This document shows positions 54,585 to 63,015 of a DNA stretch of 64,000 nt, in pieces. Source of the DNA: Paracoccus sp. SMMA_5_TC (GTDB lineage Bacteria; Pseudomonadota; Alphaproteobacteria; Rhodobacterales; Rhodobacteraceae); the NCBI RefSeq assembly GCF_009696685.2, contig NZ_CP102356.1, forward strand, positions 171,501 to 235,500, given 5' to 3'. The notes below the pieces were generated by a model. The model did not search any database. It saw only the letters and a list, made by a program, of their open reading frames with translations, and had not been told where the DNA came from. Made by a program: the position numbers and the translations under genes. The stretch's first letter is position 1. Each line of letters begins with the position of its first letter.

Positions 54585-55352
54585 TCAGGCGGCCTGCGCG
54601 GCCAGAAAGCCTTGCAACCTTTCGGTTTCGGGATGGCGCAGCACCCGACGCGGATCGCCCTGTTCGGCGATCACACCCTTGTCCAGGAATACCACGCGAT
54701 TGGCGACTTCGCGGGCAAAGTTCATTTCATGGGTGACGACGATCATGGTGCGGCCTTCCTCGGCCAGGCTGCGCATGACCCGCAGCACCTCGCCCACCAG
54801 TTCGGGGTCCAGCGCGCTGGTGGGCTCGTCGAACAGCATCAGTTCTGGCTCCATCGCCAGGGCGCGGGCAATGGCGACGCGCTGCTGTTCGCCGCCCGAC
54901 AGAAAGCCCGGATAGGCGTCCTTGCGGTGGGCCACCCCCACCCGCGCCAGGTAGTGATCGGCACGCTCGCCCGCCTCGACCCGCGACAGCCCGTGCACGC
55001 GGATCGGACCAAGCATGACGTTTTCGCGCGCGGTCATATGCGCCCACAGATTGAACTGTTGAAACACCATGGTGACGCGCGCGCGCAGCCTGCGCAACAG
55101 CGCCGGGTCGGCCACGGTCAGATCGCCGTTGCGATCCTTGCGGCACGGCAGGGCCTGCCCCCCCAGCGCGATCTGGCCGGCGGTCGGATGTTCCAGAAAG
55201 TTCAGGCAGCGCAGGAACGTGCTTTTGCCCGATCCCGACGACCCGATCATCGAGATCACATCGCCCTTTTCGGCAACAAGGCTGATGCCGCGCAGCACTT
55301 CGCGGGTGCCGAAACTCTTGCGGATGTCGGTGGCTTGCAACATGGCGGTCAT
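54585..55352 (-). CDS. Polar amino acid ABC transporter ATPase (HisP/GlnQ family)
   Basis: Encodes 255 aa. Walker [11 protein letters not shown]-loop [12 protein letters not shown], signature [15 protein letters not shown], Walker [15 protein letters not shown] and switch [12 protein letters not shown] are all intact; the QFNLWAH text is typical of HisP/ArtP. Drives import by the HisQ/HisM-like permeases encoded upstream. It is the last gene of the five-gene operon, 12 bp after the hydrolase gene. Start could be 55352 or the ATG three codons later. Confidence 0.92.
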   Translation of the reverse strand: MTAMLQATDIRKSFGTREVLRGISLVAEKGDVISMIGSSGSGKSTFLRCLNFLEHPTAGQIALGGQALPCRKDRNGDLTVADPALLRRLRARVTMVFQQFNLWAHMTARENVMLGPIRVHGLSRVEAGERADHYLARVGVAHRKDAYPGFLSGGEQQRVAIARALAMEPELMLFDEPTSALDPELVGEVLRVMRSLAEEGRTMIVVTHEMNFAREVANRVVFLDKGVIAEQGDPRRVLRHPETERLQGFLAAQAA

Positions 55353-55364
55353 GGCGATTTTCCC

Positions 55365-56477
55365 TCAGGGGCTCAGCAGCGGGCCGTCGCGAAACGGGAC
55401 GGTTCCGGCAATCTTGCCCAGTCGTTTGCCGACTTCGGCGATGCGGGTGGCGGGGCGTGCATAGAACACACCCGAGGTCGAGGCGGTGACGGCGCAGACC
55501 GCGCCGCTTTCCAGATCGGTGATTTCGGCGACCACCTGTCCGGTGCCGACCCATGTGCCCGGGTCGACGCAATAGGACAGCAGGCCGGCGACGGGGGCAA
55601 TCAGCGCCTCGGACCCCGACAGGGGCGTGGGCTGGCAAGTCGCTTCGGGCACCTCGGTCGTGCCCGCGATCACTCCCAGATGTTGCAGATAGCGAAAGAT
55701 CGCATCGGCATCCTGAGCGCCAAGCCGGCGCGACACATCGGCGCGACCACGCAGTTCCAGCGTGCAGCTGGCACAGCCATAGGGGATCGGGTGGTCGGGA
55801 AAGCGCGCGGCCAGCGCAGCCCAGGGATGGCTCAGCGCCTCGTCAAAGGGGTTGCCGCCCGACACCTCGGCCAGCAGCACGGCCACGCAGCCGGTCAGGG
55901 CTGCCAGCGGCTGCATCGCGGGCCAGGCCTGCGGCTGGGTATAAAGATGCAATGCCGCCTCGCCATCGCAATGCAGGTCCAGCACCACATCCGCATCCAG
56001 CGCCTGGCCCATCAGGTGATGGCGCAGCACATCGGCCGGACCAACCGGGCGTAGCCCGGAAAGCGCCTGCCGCAATGCCTGTCGGACCAGCGCCGCATTC
56101 GCTGCCGCGTCCTGCCCCAGTCGACCTTGCAGGTTTTCGGCGGCGGCCTCGGTCAGGTCGGGATAGTCGCGATTGAAATTTCGCCCGTCGTAAAGGTCGA
56201 AGCGCCCGGAATGATCGCCATGCAGCACCTGCCCCAGCCCAAGCGGATTGGCAAAGGGCACCACGGTCACCGCCCCCCGGATCTGACCGGCGGCCTCGGC
56301 CTCGGCCAGCCGGTCGGCCAGCAGACGCGCCACCATCATCCCCGGCCCCTCATCGGCATGCAGTCCACCCTGCACATGCACATGCGGCCGCGCACCGGGT
56401 TGGCCAAAGGCCAGCGTTGTCACCTGATGACGGCTGCCGGCGCCGCGCCCGTCAAAGCTGAAATTGCGTTCACGCAT
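55365..56477 (-). CDS. Succinylglutamate desuccinylase/aspartoacylase-family zinc hydrolase
   Basis: Encodes 370 aa. Zinc carboxypeptidase-like (M14) fold of the AstE/AspA group: zinc ligands in GGLHADEGPG (H-x-x-E) and VLDLHCDGEAALHLY, substrate region NRDYPD, and a C-terminal beta domain (ALIAPVAGLLSYCVDPGTWV). Family members remove an acyl group from N-acylated amino acids or cleave related amides (AstE, AspA, DoeB). Embedded inside an amino-acid ABC transporter operon, overlapping the HisM-like gene by 8 bp, so it probably hydrolyses the imported compound. The exact substrate is unknown. Confidence 0.85.
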   Translation of the reverse strand: MRERNFSFDGRGAGSRHQVTTLAFGQPGARPHVHVQGGLHADEGPGMMVARLLADRLAEAEAAGQIRGAVTVVPFANPLGLGQVLHGDHSGRFDLYDGRNFNRDYPDLTEAAAENLQGRLGQDAAANAALVRQALRQALSGLRPVGPADVLRHHLMGQALDADVVLDLHCDGEAALHLYTQPQAWPAMQPLAALTGCVAVLLAEVSGGNPFDEALSHPWAALAARFPDHPIPYGCASCTLELRGRADVSRRLGAQDADAIFRYLQHLGVIAGTTEVPEATCQPTPLSGSEALIAPVAGLLSYCVDPGTWVGTGQVVAEITDLESGAVCAVTASTSGVFYARPATRIAEVGKRLGKIAGTVPFRDGPLLSP

Positions 56478-57207
56478 GCGCGGGCTCCTGTGTGGTTGCA
56501 ACGGCGGGTGTGGCGCTGGCCCGGGGGTCCAGGTGGCGCAGGTAGTGACGCTCCAGCAACCGGAACAGCCGGGTCAGGATCAGGGTCAGCAACAGATAGA
56601 ACACGGCGGCCATGCCAAAGCTTTCCGGCAGCACCAGATAATTGGTATAGACGTCGCGGCCGACGCGCAGGATTTCGACAATGGTCACGGTGCTGGCCAG
56701 GGCGGTGGCATGCATCAGCTGCACGATCTCGTTACCGTATTGCGGCAGCGCGCGCCGCCAGGCACCCGGCCAGAAAATGTCGCGCAGCACCTGCAGGCGG
56801 GTCAGTCCCATGGCCCGGGCAGCCTCGATTTCCCCGGCCGGTGTGGTGCGGATGGCGCCGGCAAAGATTTCGGTGGTGTAACCCGCCGTATTCAGCGTGA
56901 ATGCAAGCCAGGCACAGAACCAGGGATCGCGCAGCAGCGGCCAAAGCGCGCTTTCGCGGATGGCGGCGAACTGCGGCAAACCGTAATAGATCACGAACAG
57001 CTGCACCAGCAACGGCGTGCCGCGGATGACATAGGTAAAGCCGAACACCGGCCAGCGCGCCCAGGGCCGCACCGAAGCCCGCGCCATCGCCAGTGGCACT
57101 GCCAGCACAAGGCCGGAAACTGCCGCGGTGACCAGCAGGATCAGTGTCATCTGCATGCCGCGCAAGAAGTCGGGCAGCATCTCGATCACGATCGACCAGT
57201 TGATCAT
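56470..57207 (-). CDS. Polar amino acid ABC transporter permease (HisM-like)
   Basis: Encodes 245 aa with about five to six membrane helices. N-terminal FLRGMQMTLILLVTAAVSGLVLA and the EAA loop EIEAARAMGLTRLQVLRDIFWPGAWRRALPQY define the HisM/ArtM group; TYVIRGTPLLVQLFVIYYGL is the usual second-helix motif. Pairs with the HisQ-like permease, whose stop it overlaps (ATGA). Confidence 0.92.
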   Translation of the reverse strand: MINWSIVIEMLPDFLRGMQMTLILLVTAAVSGLVLAVPLAMARASVRPWARWPVFGFTYVIRGTPLLVQLFVIYYGLPQFAAIRESALWPLLRDPWFCAWLAFTLNTAGYTTEIFAGAIRTTPAGEIEAARAMGLTRLQVLRDIFWPGAWRRALPQYGNEIVQLMHATALASTVTIVEILRVGRDVYTNYLVLPESFGMAAVFYLLLTLILTRLFRLLERHYLRHLDPRASATPAVATTQEPAHA

Positions 57208-57893
57208 CGCACCGCCTCCTGCCGGACGCCTCGGGAAAATCGCCGCTCGACCAGACCCAGCCCCAGGATCGAAACGGTGGTCACCGCCAGATAGATGGCC
57301 CCGATCAGCGCGTAGAAGGTAAAGGGTTCGCGCGTCGCCGCCGAGGCCAGCGAGGCGCGATGCACCATGTCATCCAGCCCGATGATCGAGACCAGCGCCG
57401 TGGCCTTCAGCATCACCAGCCAGTTGTTGGTAAAGCCGGGAATGGCATGGCGCACCATCTGCGGCAGCAGGATGTCGAACAGCACCTGTCGCCGCTTCAG
57501 CCCGCAGGCCAGGCCTGCCTCGATCTGGCCGCGCGGGACCGCCAGGATGGCGCCGCGAAAGGTTTCGGTCAGATAGGCGCCAAAGACAAAGCCCAGCGTC
57601 AACGTGCCGGCGACAAAGGCATTGACGTCGATCTGCGGCCAGCCCTGCGCCATGGTCAGGCGGTTCAACAGGATCTGACCACCATAGAACACGATCAGCA
57701 TCAAGAGCAGATCGGGCAGCGAACGCACGACGGTGGTATAGGTTTCGGCCACTGCGCGCAGCAGTGGCGAATGCGACAGCTTGGCGGTCGCGCCCAGCAT
57801 CCCGAACAGGCTGGCAATGGCCAGCGACACGCCGGCCACCGACAGGGTGACGCGCAGCCCGTCCAGGATCATGGGCAGATAGCCCTGAAACAT
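57204..57893 (-). CDS. Polar amino acid ABC transporter permease (HisQ-like)
   Basis: Encodes 229 aa with five hydrophobic helices. Marks: MILDGLRVTLSVAGVSLAIA, VVRSLPDLLLMLIVFYGGQ and EAA loop QIEAGLACGLKRRQVLFDILLPQMVRHAIPGF. Start at the ATG at 57893, where the first helix begins; longer starts add a non-conserved tail. Second gene of the operon after the binding protein (54 bp gap). Confidence 0.91.
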   Translation of the reverse strand: MFQGYLPMILDGLRVTLSVAGVSLAIASLFGMLGATAKLSHSPLLRAVAETYTTVVRSLPDLLLMLIVFYGGQILLNRLTMAQGWPQIDVNAFVAGTLTLGFVFGAYLTETFRGAILAVPRGQIEAGLACGLKRRQVLFDILLPQMVRHAIPGFTNNWLVMLKATALVSIIGLDDMVHRASLASAATREPFTFYALIGAIYLAVTTVSILGLGLVERRFSRGVRQEAVR

Positions 57894-57947
57894 GGTCACT
57901 CTCCGGCGGGAAGGCCCCGCGGCGGGCACCGCGGGGCAATTAGCGCC

Positions 57948-58727
57948 TCAGTTGCGGGCGTGTGCCGGGGTGATGTCGAAATCGAAGTAATTCGAGGCCA
58001 TCTTGGCGTAGCTGCCGTCCTGCATGATTTCGGCCAGCGCCTTGTTGACCTTGCCCGCCAGCTCGGCCTCGCCCTTGCGGATGGCGATGCCCACGCCGCC
58101 ATCGACGCTGTCGGTCAGGGTGATCGGCTCGCCCACTTGTGCATAGCCCTTGCCCTCGGGTTGCTTCAGGAACGCCTCGGCCGAGACCACCGACGAACCG
58201 AAGGCGATGTCGCCGCGCCCGGCCGCCAGTTCCATGTAGACGGCGGGTTCGCGGTCGACCTGCAGCAGCTTGCTGTCGGGATAATTGGCGGCCAGATATT
58301 CCGCGCGCGGGCTGTTGCGCAGCACGATGATGGTCTTGCCAGCCAGTTCCTGCGGGCTGTAGCCTGCGAAAGAACCCTCGCGGGCCACGAAACGCGAGGG
58401 AACGTCATAATAGGGATCGGAAAAATCGACCACCTCCTTGCGCTTGTCGGTGATGGTCATCGACGCCACGATCATGTCGAACTTGCGTGCATTCAGCGCG
58501 GGGATCATCCCGTCCCATTCCTGCTGCACCAGTTCGCACTTGACCGCCATCTTGGCGCAAAGCGCATTGGCGATGTCGATGTCAAAGCCGCTGAGCTTGC
58601 CATCGGCCGCAACCTGGCTGAAGGGCGGGTAGTTCCCCTCGACACCGATCTTCACCAGATCCTCGGCCATCACGGCCTGGCCGGCAAGACATGCCGCCAC
58701 GGCCAGCGAAATCACGCTGAGACGCAT
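57948..58727 (-). CDS. Polar amino acid ABC transporter periplasmic binding protein
   Basis: Encodes 259 aa of SBP family 3 (HisJ/ArgT-like). Signal peptide MRLSVISLAVAACLAGQAV ending MAED. Family text: VKIGVEGNYPPFSQVAADGKLSGFDIDI, WDGMIPALNARKFDMIVASMTIT and DPYYDVPSRFVA. Ligands of such proteins are basic or polar amino acids; the embedded hydrolase hints at an acylated amino acid. CAGGAGAG precedes the ATG. First gene of the operon; divergent from the RpiR regulator across 74 bp. Confidence 0.92.
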   Translation of the reverse strand: MRLSVISLAVAACLAGQAVMAEDLVKIGVEGNYPPFSQVAADGKLSGFDIDIANALCAKMAVKCELVQQEWDGMIPALNARKFDMIVASMTITDKRKEVVDFSDPYYDVPSRFVAREGSFAGYSPQELAGKTIIVLRNSPRAEYLAANYPDSKLLQVDREPAVYMELAAGRGDIAFGSSVVSAEAFLKQPEGKGYAQVGEPITLTDSVDGGVGIAIRKGEAELAGKVNKALAEIMQDGSYAKMASNYFDFDITPAHARN

Positions 58728-58781
58728 CCTTCTCTCTCCTGTTGGGTGGCGCGGGTGTGCGCCGGGTTGTTATGCGTTTTT

Positions 58782-58810
58782 AATTTTCATAAGTTATAAA
58801 AATGAAAATT
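58782..58810. promoter_or_regulatory. Inverted repeat overlapping the RpiR gene start
   Basis: AATTTTCAT (58782-58790) and ATGAAAATT (58802-58810) are perfect 9-bp inverted arms with an 11-nt AT-rich spacer. The right arm begins with the RpiR start codon. It lies in the divergent region before the transporter operon and fits a self-repressing operator, as RpiR proteins bind AT-rich palindromes. Confidence 0.6.
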
Positions 58811-59731
58811 GACCAGTCAACACAAATTTCGTCTTGGGGGGCCGGCGCAGCGCGCCGCTTTGCCGATTCCCCCCTGGGTCAGCAGGTGGTCGCGCGGCTG
58901 CAGCAGGGATCGCGGTCGCAACGCAGCCTGTCCGATTTCATCCTGCGCGATCCGGTATTTGTCGCGACACATGGCATCGAGGATGTGGCGCGTGTTTCGG
59001 GCATATCGACCAGCACCATCAGCCGCTATGTGCGCGACCTGCAACTGACAGGCTATGGCGAATTTCGGGCCGGAGTCGCCGAAACCGTGCATGCGCTGAT
59101 CGCGCCGGTCGCCAAGCTGGAAAGCCGGATGACCGAATCGGCAGCGGCCCAGGCTCCGGCCGAACAGTCGCTGGCGGCGGCACTGCACCAGTTGCAGGGA
59201 TTGACCGACGGGCAGACGATCGCGGCGCTGCGGGCTGTCGCGGGCCAGTTGCGCGATGCGCGTCAGGTCTGGATCCTGGGTTTTGGCCTGTCCGCGCATC
59301 TGGCGGCGATGCTGGCGCTGGGTCTGCAACCCTATCGCGACGGCATCTTCAACGTGGTCGAATTCGGCGGCACCGAGGTCGCCGCCGGAAGGCTGATGTC
59401 CTGCGGGCCCGGCGATGTGCTTCTGGCCATCTCTTTCCCGCGCTATTCCAGCGACATCACCGACCTGGCCCGCGCGGGGCAGAGCATGGGCGCCGATCTG
59501 GTTGTGCTGACGGATTCCCCGGCATCGCCACTGGCACAGTTGGGCGGTCAACTGTTGCTGGCACCCGCCCAGCACCCTTATCTGTCGTCATCGAGCCTTC
59601 CGGGGCTTGCCATGATCGAGGCGCTGCTGTCCGAGTTCCTGTTGTCGGACCCCGCGCATATCGAGCGCGCCGGCCGGCTGGCGGCGCTGCTCTCATCCTA
59701 TCTGGACCCGGTGCGCGGACCCGCCGGCTAG
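58802..59731 (+). CDS. MurR/RpiR-family transcriptional regulator
   Basis: Encodes 309 aa. N-terminal helix-turn-helix_6 domain (about 20-100; ATHGIEDVARVSGISTSTISRYVRDLQLTGYGEFR) and C-terminal SIS sugar-isomerase-like domain (about 145-270; VWILGFGLSAHLAAMLALGLQ, ISFPRYSSDITDLARAG). The SIS domain usually binds phosphosugars, but many RpiR proteins next to amino-acid transporters respond to other ligands. Divergent from the transporter/hydrolase operon and likely its regulator. No clear ribosome site precedes the ATG, which sits inside the palindrome, so a leaderless mRNA is possible. Confidence 0.88.
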   Translation: MKIDQSTQISSWGAGAARRFADSPLGQQVVARLQQGSRSQRSLSDFILRDPVFVATHGIEDVARVSGISTSTISRYVRDLQLTGYGEFRAGVAETVHALIAPVAKLESRMTESAAAQAPAEQSLAAALHQLQGLTDGQTIAALRAVAGQLRDARQVWILGFGLSAHLAAMLALGLQPYRDGIFNVVEFGGTEVAAGRLMSCGPGDVLLAISFPRYSSDITDLARAGQSMGADLVVLTDSPASPLAQLGGQLLLAPAQHPYLSSSSLPGLAMIEALLSEFLLSDPAHIERAGRLAALLSSYLDPVRGPAG

Positions 59732-61443
59732 GCCCCCGGCAGGGTGCCCTCGTCGCGCAGCATCTGCACCATCTGGTCGCGCATCACGAATTTCTGCGGC
59801 TTGCCGGTGATGGTCATGGGCAATTCCGGCACGATGCGGAAATGTCGCGGGATCTTGAAATGGGCGATGCGCCCCTGGCAATAGGCGCGCAGGCTTTCGG
59901 GATCGGGTTGTTCGCCGCTGCGGGCAACGATCCAGGCACAGACCTCTTCGCCGAAGCGCTGATCGGGAATGCCGAACACCTGAACGTCGCGCACCTGCGG
60001 ATGGCCGATCAGGAACTCCTCGATCTCGCGGGGATAGATGTTTTCGCCGCCGCGGATGATCATGTCCTTGACGCGCCCGACGATCGAGCAGAAGCCTTGT
60101 TCATCCAGCACCCCCAGATCGCCGGTGTGCATCCAGCCATCGCTGATGGCGCCGACGGTGGCCTCGGGATCCTGCCAATAGCCGGCCATGACCGAATAGC
60201 CGCGGGTCCAGATTTCCCCCGCCGTGCCGACCGGAACCGTCTGGCCTTGGGCATCGACGATCCGCACCTCAAGGTGGGGATGGATACGGCCCACGGTCTC
60301 GCAGCGCTTTTCCGTGGGATCGTCGGCAAAGCTCTGGAAGGATACCGGAGATGTCTCGGTCATGCCGTAACAGATCGTGACCTCGTGCATGTGCATGTCG
60401 CGGTTGACCCGCCGCATCACCTCGATCGGGCAAGGCGCGCCGGCCATGATGCCGGTGCGCAGGCTGGACAGGTCGCGGGGGTTCTGGTCCAGTTCCTGCA
60501 ACATGGCCACGAACATCGTGGGCACGCCGTAAAGCGCGGTGGCCCGTTCGGCCTCGATCGCGGCAAGGGTCTGGGCGGGGTCGAATGCCTCGCCCGGGAA
60601 GATCATCGCCGCACCCTTGCTGACCGCGCCCAGCACCCCCATCACCATGCCGAAGCAATGGTAAAGCGGCACCGGAATCACCAGCACATCATCTTGGGTC
60701 AGCGCGATGCGGTCGGTGACCAGGCTTCCGTTGTTGACGATGTTGAAATGCGACAGCGTCGCCCCCTTGGGCCGGCCGGTGGTGCCAGAGGTGAACTGGA
60801 TGTTGATGGGATCGTGCGGCGACAGGCTGTCGGTGATGGCGTCCAGCGCCGCATGGTGTTCTGGCTGCCCCGCCGCCGCCAGCGCGGCAAAGGACAGCAT
60901 TCCAGGCCCCGGGTCGTCCTGCATCAGAATCACATGCTCCAGATGCGGAAAGCGCGGGGTGGGCCATGCGCCGCCCTGCCCCAGTTCCGGCAGCAGTTCG
61001 CGCAGCATGCCGGCATAGTCCGAACTCTTGAACCGGCTGGCGGCGATGATCGCGCGACACCCGACCTTGGCCAGCGCATATTCCAGTTCTGACAGACGAT
61101 AGGCGGGGTTGATGTTGACCAGAATGGCGCCGATGCGTGCCGTGGCAAATTGCACCAGCAGCCATTCCAGCCGGTTGGGCGACCAGATCCCGACTCGATC
61201 GCCCGTGGTGATGCCCAGGGCCAGAAGGCCGGCGGCGATGCGGTCGACCTCGGCCGACAACTGCCGATAGCTCAACCGTTGACCGCTGTCGCAGAATACC
61301 GCCGCCAGCCGGTCCCCGTGTGCTGCGACCGTCCGCGCCAGCAGTTGCGGGATCGTCAGTTCCTGCAACGGCGGGTGATCCGCGCCGCGCACATGGGACA
61401 GGCCGTCCCGCGGCGCGGTCATGTCGGGTTGCGCATCGCTCAT
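59728..61443 (-). CDS. AMP-binding acyl-CoA synthetase
   Basis: Encodes 571 aa of the ANL adenylating superfamily. ATP-binding P-loop INIQFTSGTTGRPKGATLSH, YGMTETSPVS (A5), GWMHTGDLGVLDEQGF (A7), GRVKDMIIRGGENIYPREIE (A8) and catalytic lysine in MTITGKPQKFVM (A10). Forms an acyl-AMP and then acyl-CoA from a fatty or aromatic acid. The domain text resembles medium/long-chain FadD-like enzymes, though the substrate is uncertain. GGAGGAAG precedes the ATG. It follows the aldehyde dehydrogenase by 34 bp, so aldehyde to acid to acyl-CoA is a likely path. Confidence 0.9.
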   Translation of the reverse strand: MSDAQPDMTAPRDGLSHVRGADHPPLQELTIPQLLARTVAAHGDRLAAVFCDSGQRLSYRQLSAEVDRIAAGLLALGITTGDRVGIWSPNRLEWLLVQFATARIGAILVNINPAYRLSELEYALAKVGCRAIIAASRFKSSDYAGMLRELLPELGQGGAWPTPRFPHLEHVILMQDDPGPGMLSFAALAAAGQPEHHAALDAITDSLSPHDPINIQFTSGTTGRPKGATLSHFNIVNNGSLVTDRIALTQDDVLVIPVPLYHCFGMVMGVLGAVSKGAAMIFPGEAFDPAQTLAAIEAERATALYGVPTMFVAMLQELDQNPRDLSSLRTGIMAGAPCPIEVMRRVNRDMHMHEVTICYGMTETSPVSFQSFADDPTEKRCETVGRIHPHLEVRIVDAQGQTVPVGTAGEIWTRGYSVMAGYWQDPEATVGAISDGWMHTGDLGVLDEQGFCSIVGRVKDMIIRGGENIYPREIEEFLIGHPQVRDVQVFGIPDQRFGEEVCAWIVARSGEQPDPESLRAYCQGRIAHFKIPRHFRIVPELPMTITGKPQKFVMRDQMVQMLRDEGTLPGA

Positions 61444-61477
61444 CGCTTCCTCCTGTTCAGGGGTATCGCGGCCTGGT

Positions 61478-62881
61478 TCAACCGCGTGCGATGTTGATTA
61501 CCTGGATTTGCGTGTATTCCGTCAAGCCCTCGACCGATTGCTCAACGCCCAGGCCCGAACCCTTGAACCCCGCCATCGGGATGTGCGGCCCGATGTTGAG
61601 CTGCTGGTTCACCCAGATCGTGCCCGATTCAATGCGCCCGGCAATCTCGGCCGCCTTGTCCACATCCGCGGAATGCACCGATCCGCCCAGCCCGTAGTCC
61701 GAGGCATTGGCCCGCGCAATCACCTCGTCGATGTCGTCAAAGCGGATCACCGGCAGGATCGGGCCGAACTGCTCCTCGTCGACGATCTTGTGGCCATCGG
61801 TCACGTCCCGGACAATGGTCGGGGGAATGAAGTAACCCTTGCCTTCGGGCGCGGTTCCGCCGGCGATGATGCGGCCATTGCGACGTGCATCCTCAAGGAA
61901 ATCCTTGACCTTTTCGTATTGCGCCTTGTTCTGGATGGGTCCGATGGTCGTTCCCTGCTTCAGACCGTCATCGACCACCGCGGCAGCAGCGATTTCGGCC
62001 AGAGCATCGCAGAATTCGTCATAGATCGCGTCATGAACATAGGCGCGCTTGACCGCCAGGCAGACCTGACCGGCATTCATGAAAGCGCCGCCATAGATCT
62101 TTTCGGCGGTCTTGCGCACATCGACATCGGGCAGAACGATGGCAGGGTCGTTGCCGCCCATTTCCAGCGTCACCCGCTTCATGGTGCTGGCGGCGCTGGC
62201 CATGATGCGCTTGCCGGTTTCGGACGAGCCTGTAAAGCCGATCTTGGCAATGCCGGGGTGGTTGGTCATCAGCGGCCCCAGGTCGTTCTGATCGGTCAGG
62301 ATGTTGACCAACCCCGCCGGCAGGATCCGGGCGCAGATCTCGCCCAGCTTCAAGGCCGCGACCGGCGTGGTGGGCGCGGGCTTCAGCACCAGCGCGTTAC
62401 CGGCCATCAACGCCGGCCCGATCTTCCAGCATGCCAGCAGCAGCGGAAAGTTCCACGCAATGATTGCCCCGACCACGCCCAACGGCTTGTGCCGGGTTTC
62501 GATGCGGAACTGGTCGTCATCCTGAATGACACGATCGGGCAATTCCAGCGTGGCGGTATGGGCCAGATAGCCCTGGCTCCACTGCACCTCACCCATGGCT
62601 TCTGGCAGGGGCTTGCCCTGTTCCTGGGTGATGGTGCGGGCCAGATCCTCGGCCTGTTCGCCGATGGCGGCAGCCAGCGCCTCGATCCGCGCGCGGCGCT
62701 CGGCCATCGTGGTCTGCGCCCAGTCGCGCTGCGCGCGTGCGGCCGCGGCGACCGCCGCATCCAGATCGGCCGCGGTGGCGTGGGGAACCCGGGCAAAGAC
62801 CTCTTCTGTGGCCGGGTTCACGACCTCGACCATACGGTCGGCCGAAACCAGTTGCCCGTCAATCAGCATCCTGTAATCCAT
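61478..62881 (-). CDS. NAD(P)-dependent aldehyde dehydrogenase
   Basis: Encodes 467 aa. Marks: GAIIAWNFPLLLACWKIGPAL (cofactor and Asn), FTGSSETGKRIM, catalytic Glu in TLEMGGNDPAIV and catalytic Cys in FMNAGQVCLAVKRAYV, with C-terminal GFKGSGLGVEQSVEGL. Oxidises an aldehyde to its acid. The NPATEEVFARVP start resembles betaine/vanillin-type broad-range enzymes. GGAGGAAG precedes the ATG at 62881. It lies between the AraC/FeaR-like regulator gene and the acyl-CoA synthetase gene on the same strand. Confidence 0.92.
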   Translation of the reverse strand: MDYRMLIDGQLVSADRMVEVVNPATEEVFARVPHATAADLDAAVAAAARAQRDWAQTTMAERRARIEALAAAIGEQAEDLARTITQEQGKPLPEAMGEVQWSQGYLAHTATLELPDRVIQDDDQFRIETRHKPLGVVGAIIAWNFPLLLACWKIGPALMAGNALVLKPAPTTPVAALKLGEICARILPAGLVNILTDQNDLGPLMTNHPGIAKIGFTGSSETGKRIMASAASTMKRVTLEMGGNDPAIVLPDVDVRKTAEKIYGGAFMNAGQVCLAVKRAYVHDAIYDEFCDALAEIAAAAVVDDGLKQGTTIGPIQNKAQYEKVKDFLEDARRNGRIIAGGTAPEGKGYFIPPTIVRDVTDGHKIVDEEQFGPILPVIRFDDIDEVIARANASDYGLGGSVHSADVDKAAEIAGRIESGTIWVNQQLNIGPHIPMAGFKGSGLGVEQSVEGLTEYTQIQVINIARG

Positions 62882-62963
62882 GATCTTCCTCCGGCTGTGC
62901 CGGCCAGCGGGACCGGCTTCGGCGCTAAGAATAGGGACGCATTCCCCGGACGTCTTGGCGTGA

Positions 62964-62991
62964 CGCGCCAGCCATGCGGACGAGCGCGCCA
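62964..62991. promoter_or_regulatory. 21-bp-spaced direct repeats upstream of the aldehyde dehydrogenase
   Basis: CGCGCCA occurs at 62964-62970 and 62985-62991, exactly 21 bp (two helical turns) apart, about 85-110 bp before the aldehyde dehydrogenase start. That spacing is typical for AraC-family activators such as the one encoded just upstream. Binding is inferred. Confidence 0.4.
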
Positions 62992-63015
62992 AAATTTCGC
63001 AGCTTTATCAATCGC

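Noticed and set aside
58834..61092. Long plus-strand open frame of 752 codons
   Set aside because: It runs out of frame over the RpiR gene and antisense to the acyl-CoA synthetase; no motif or ribosome site supports it.
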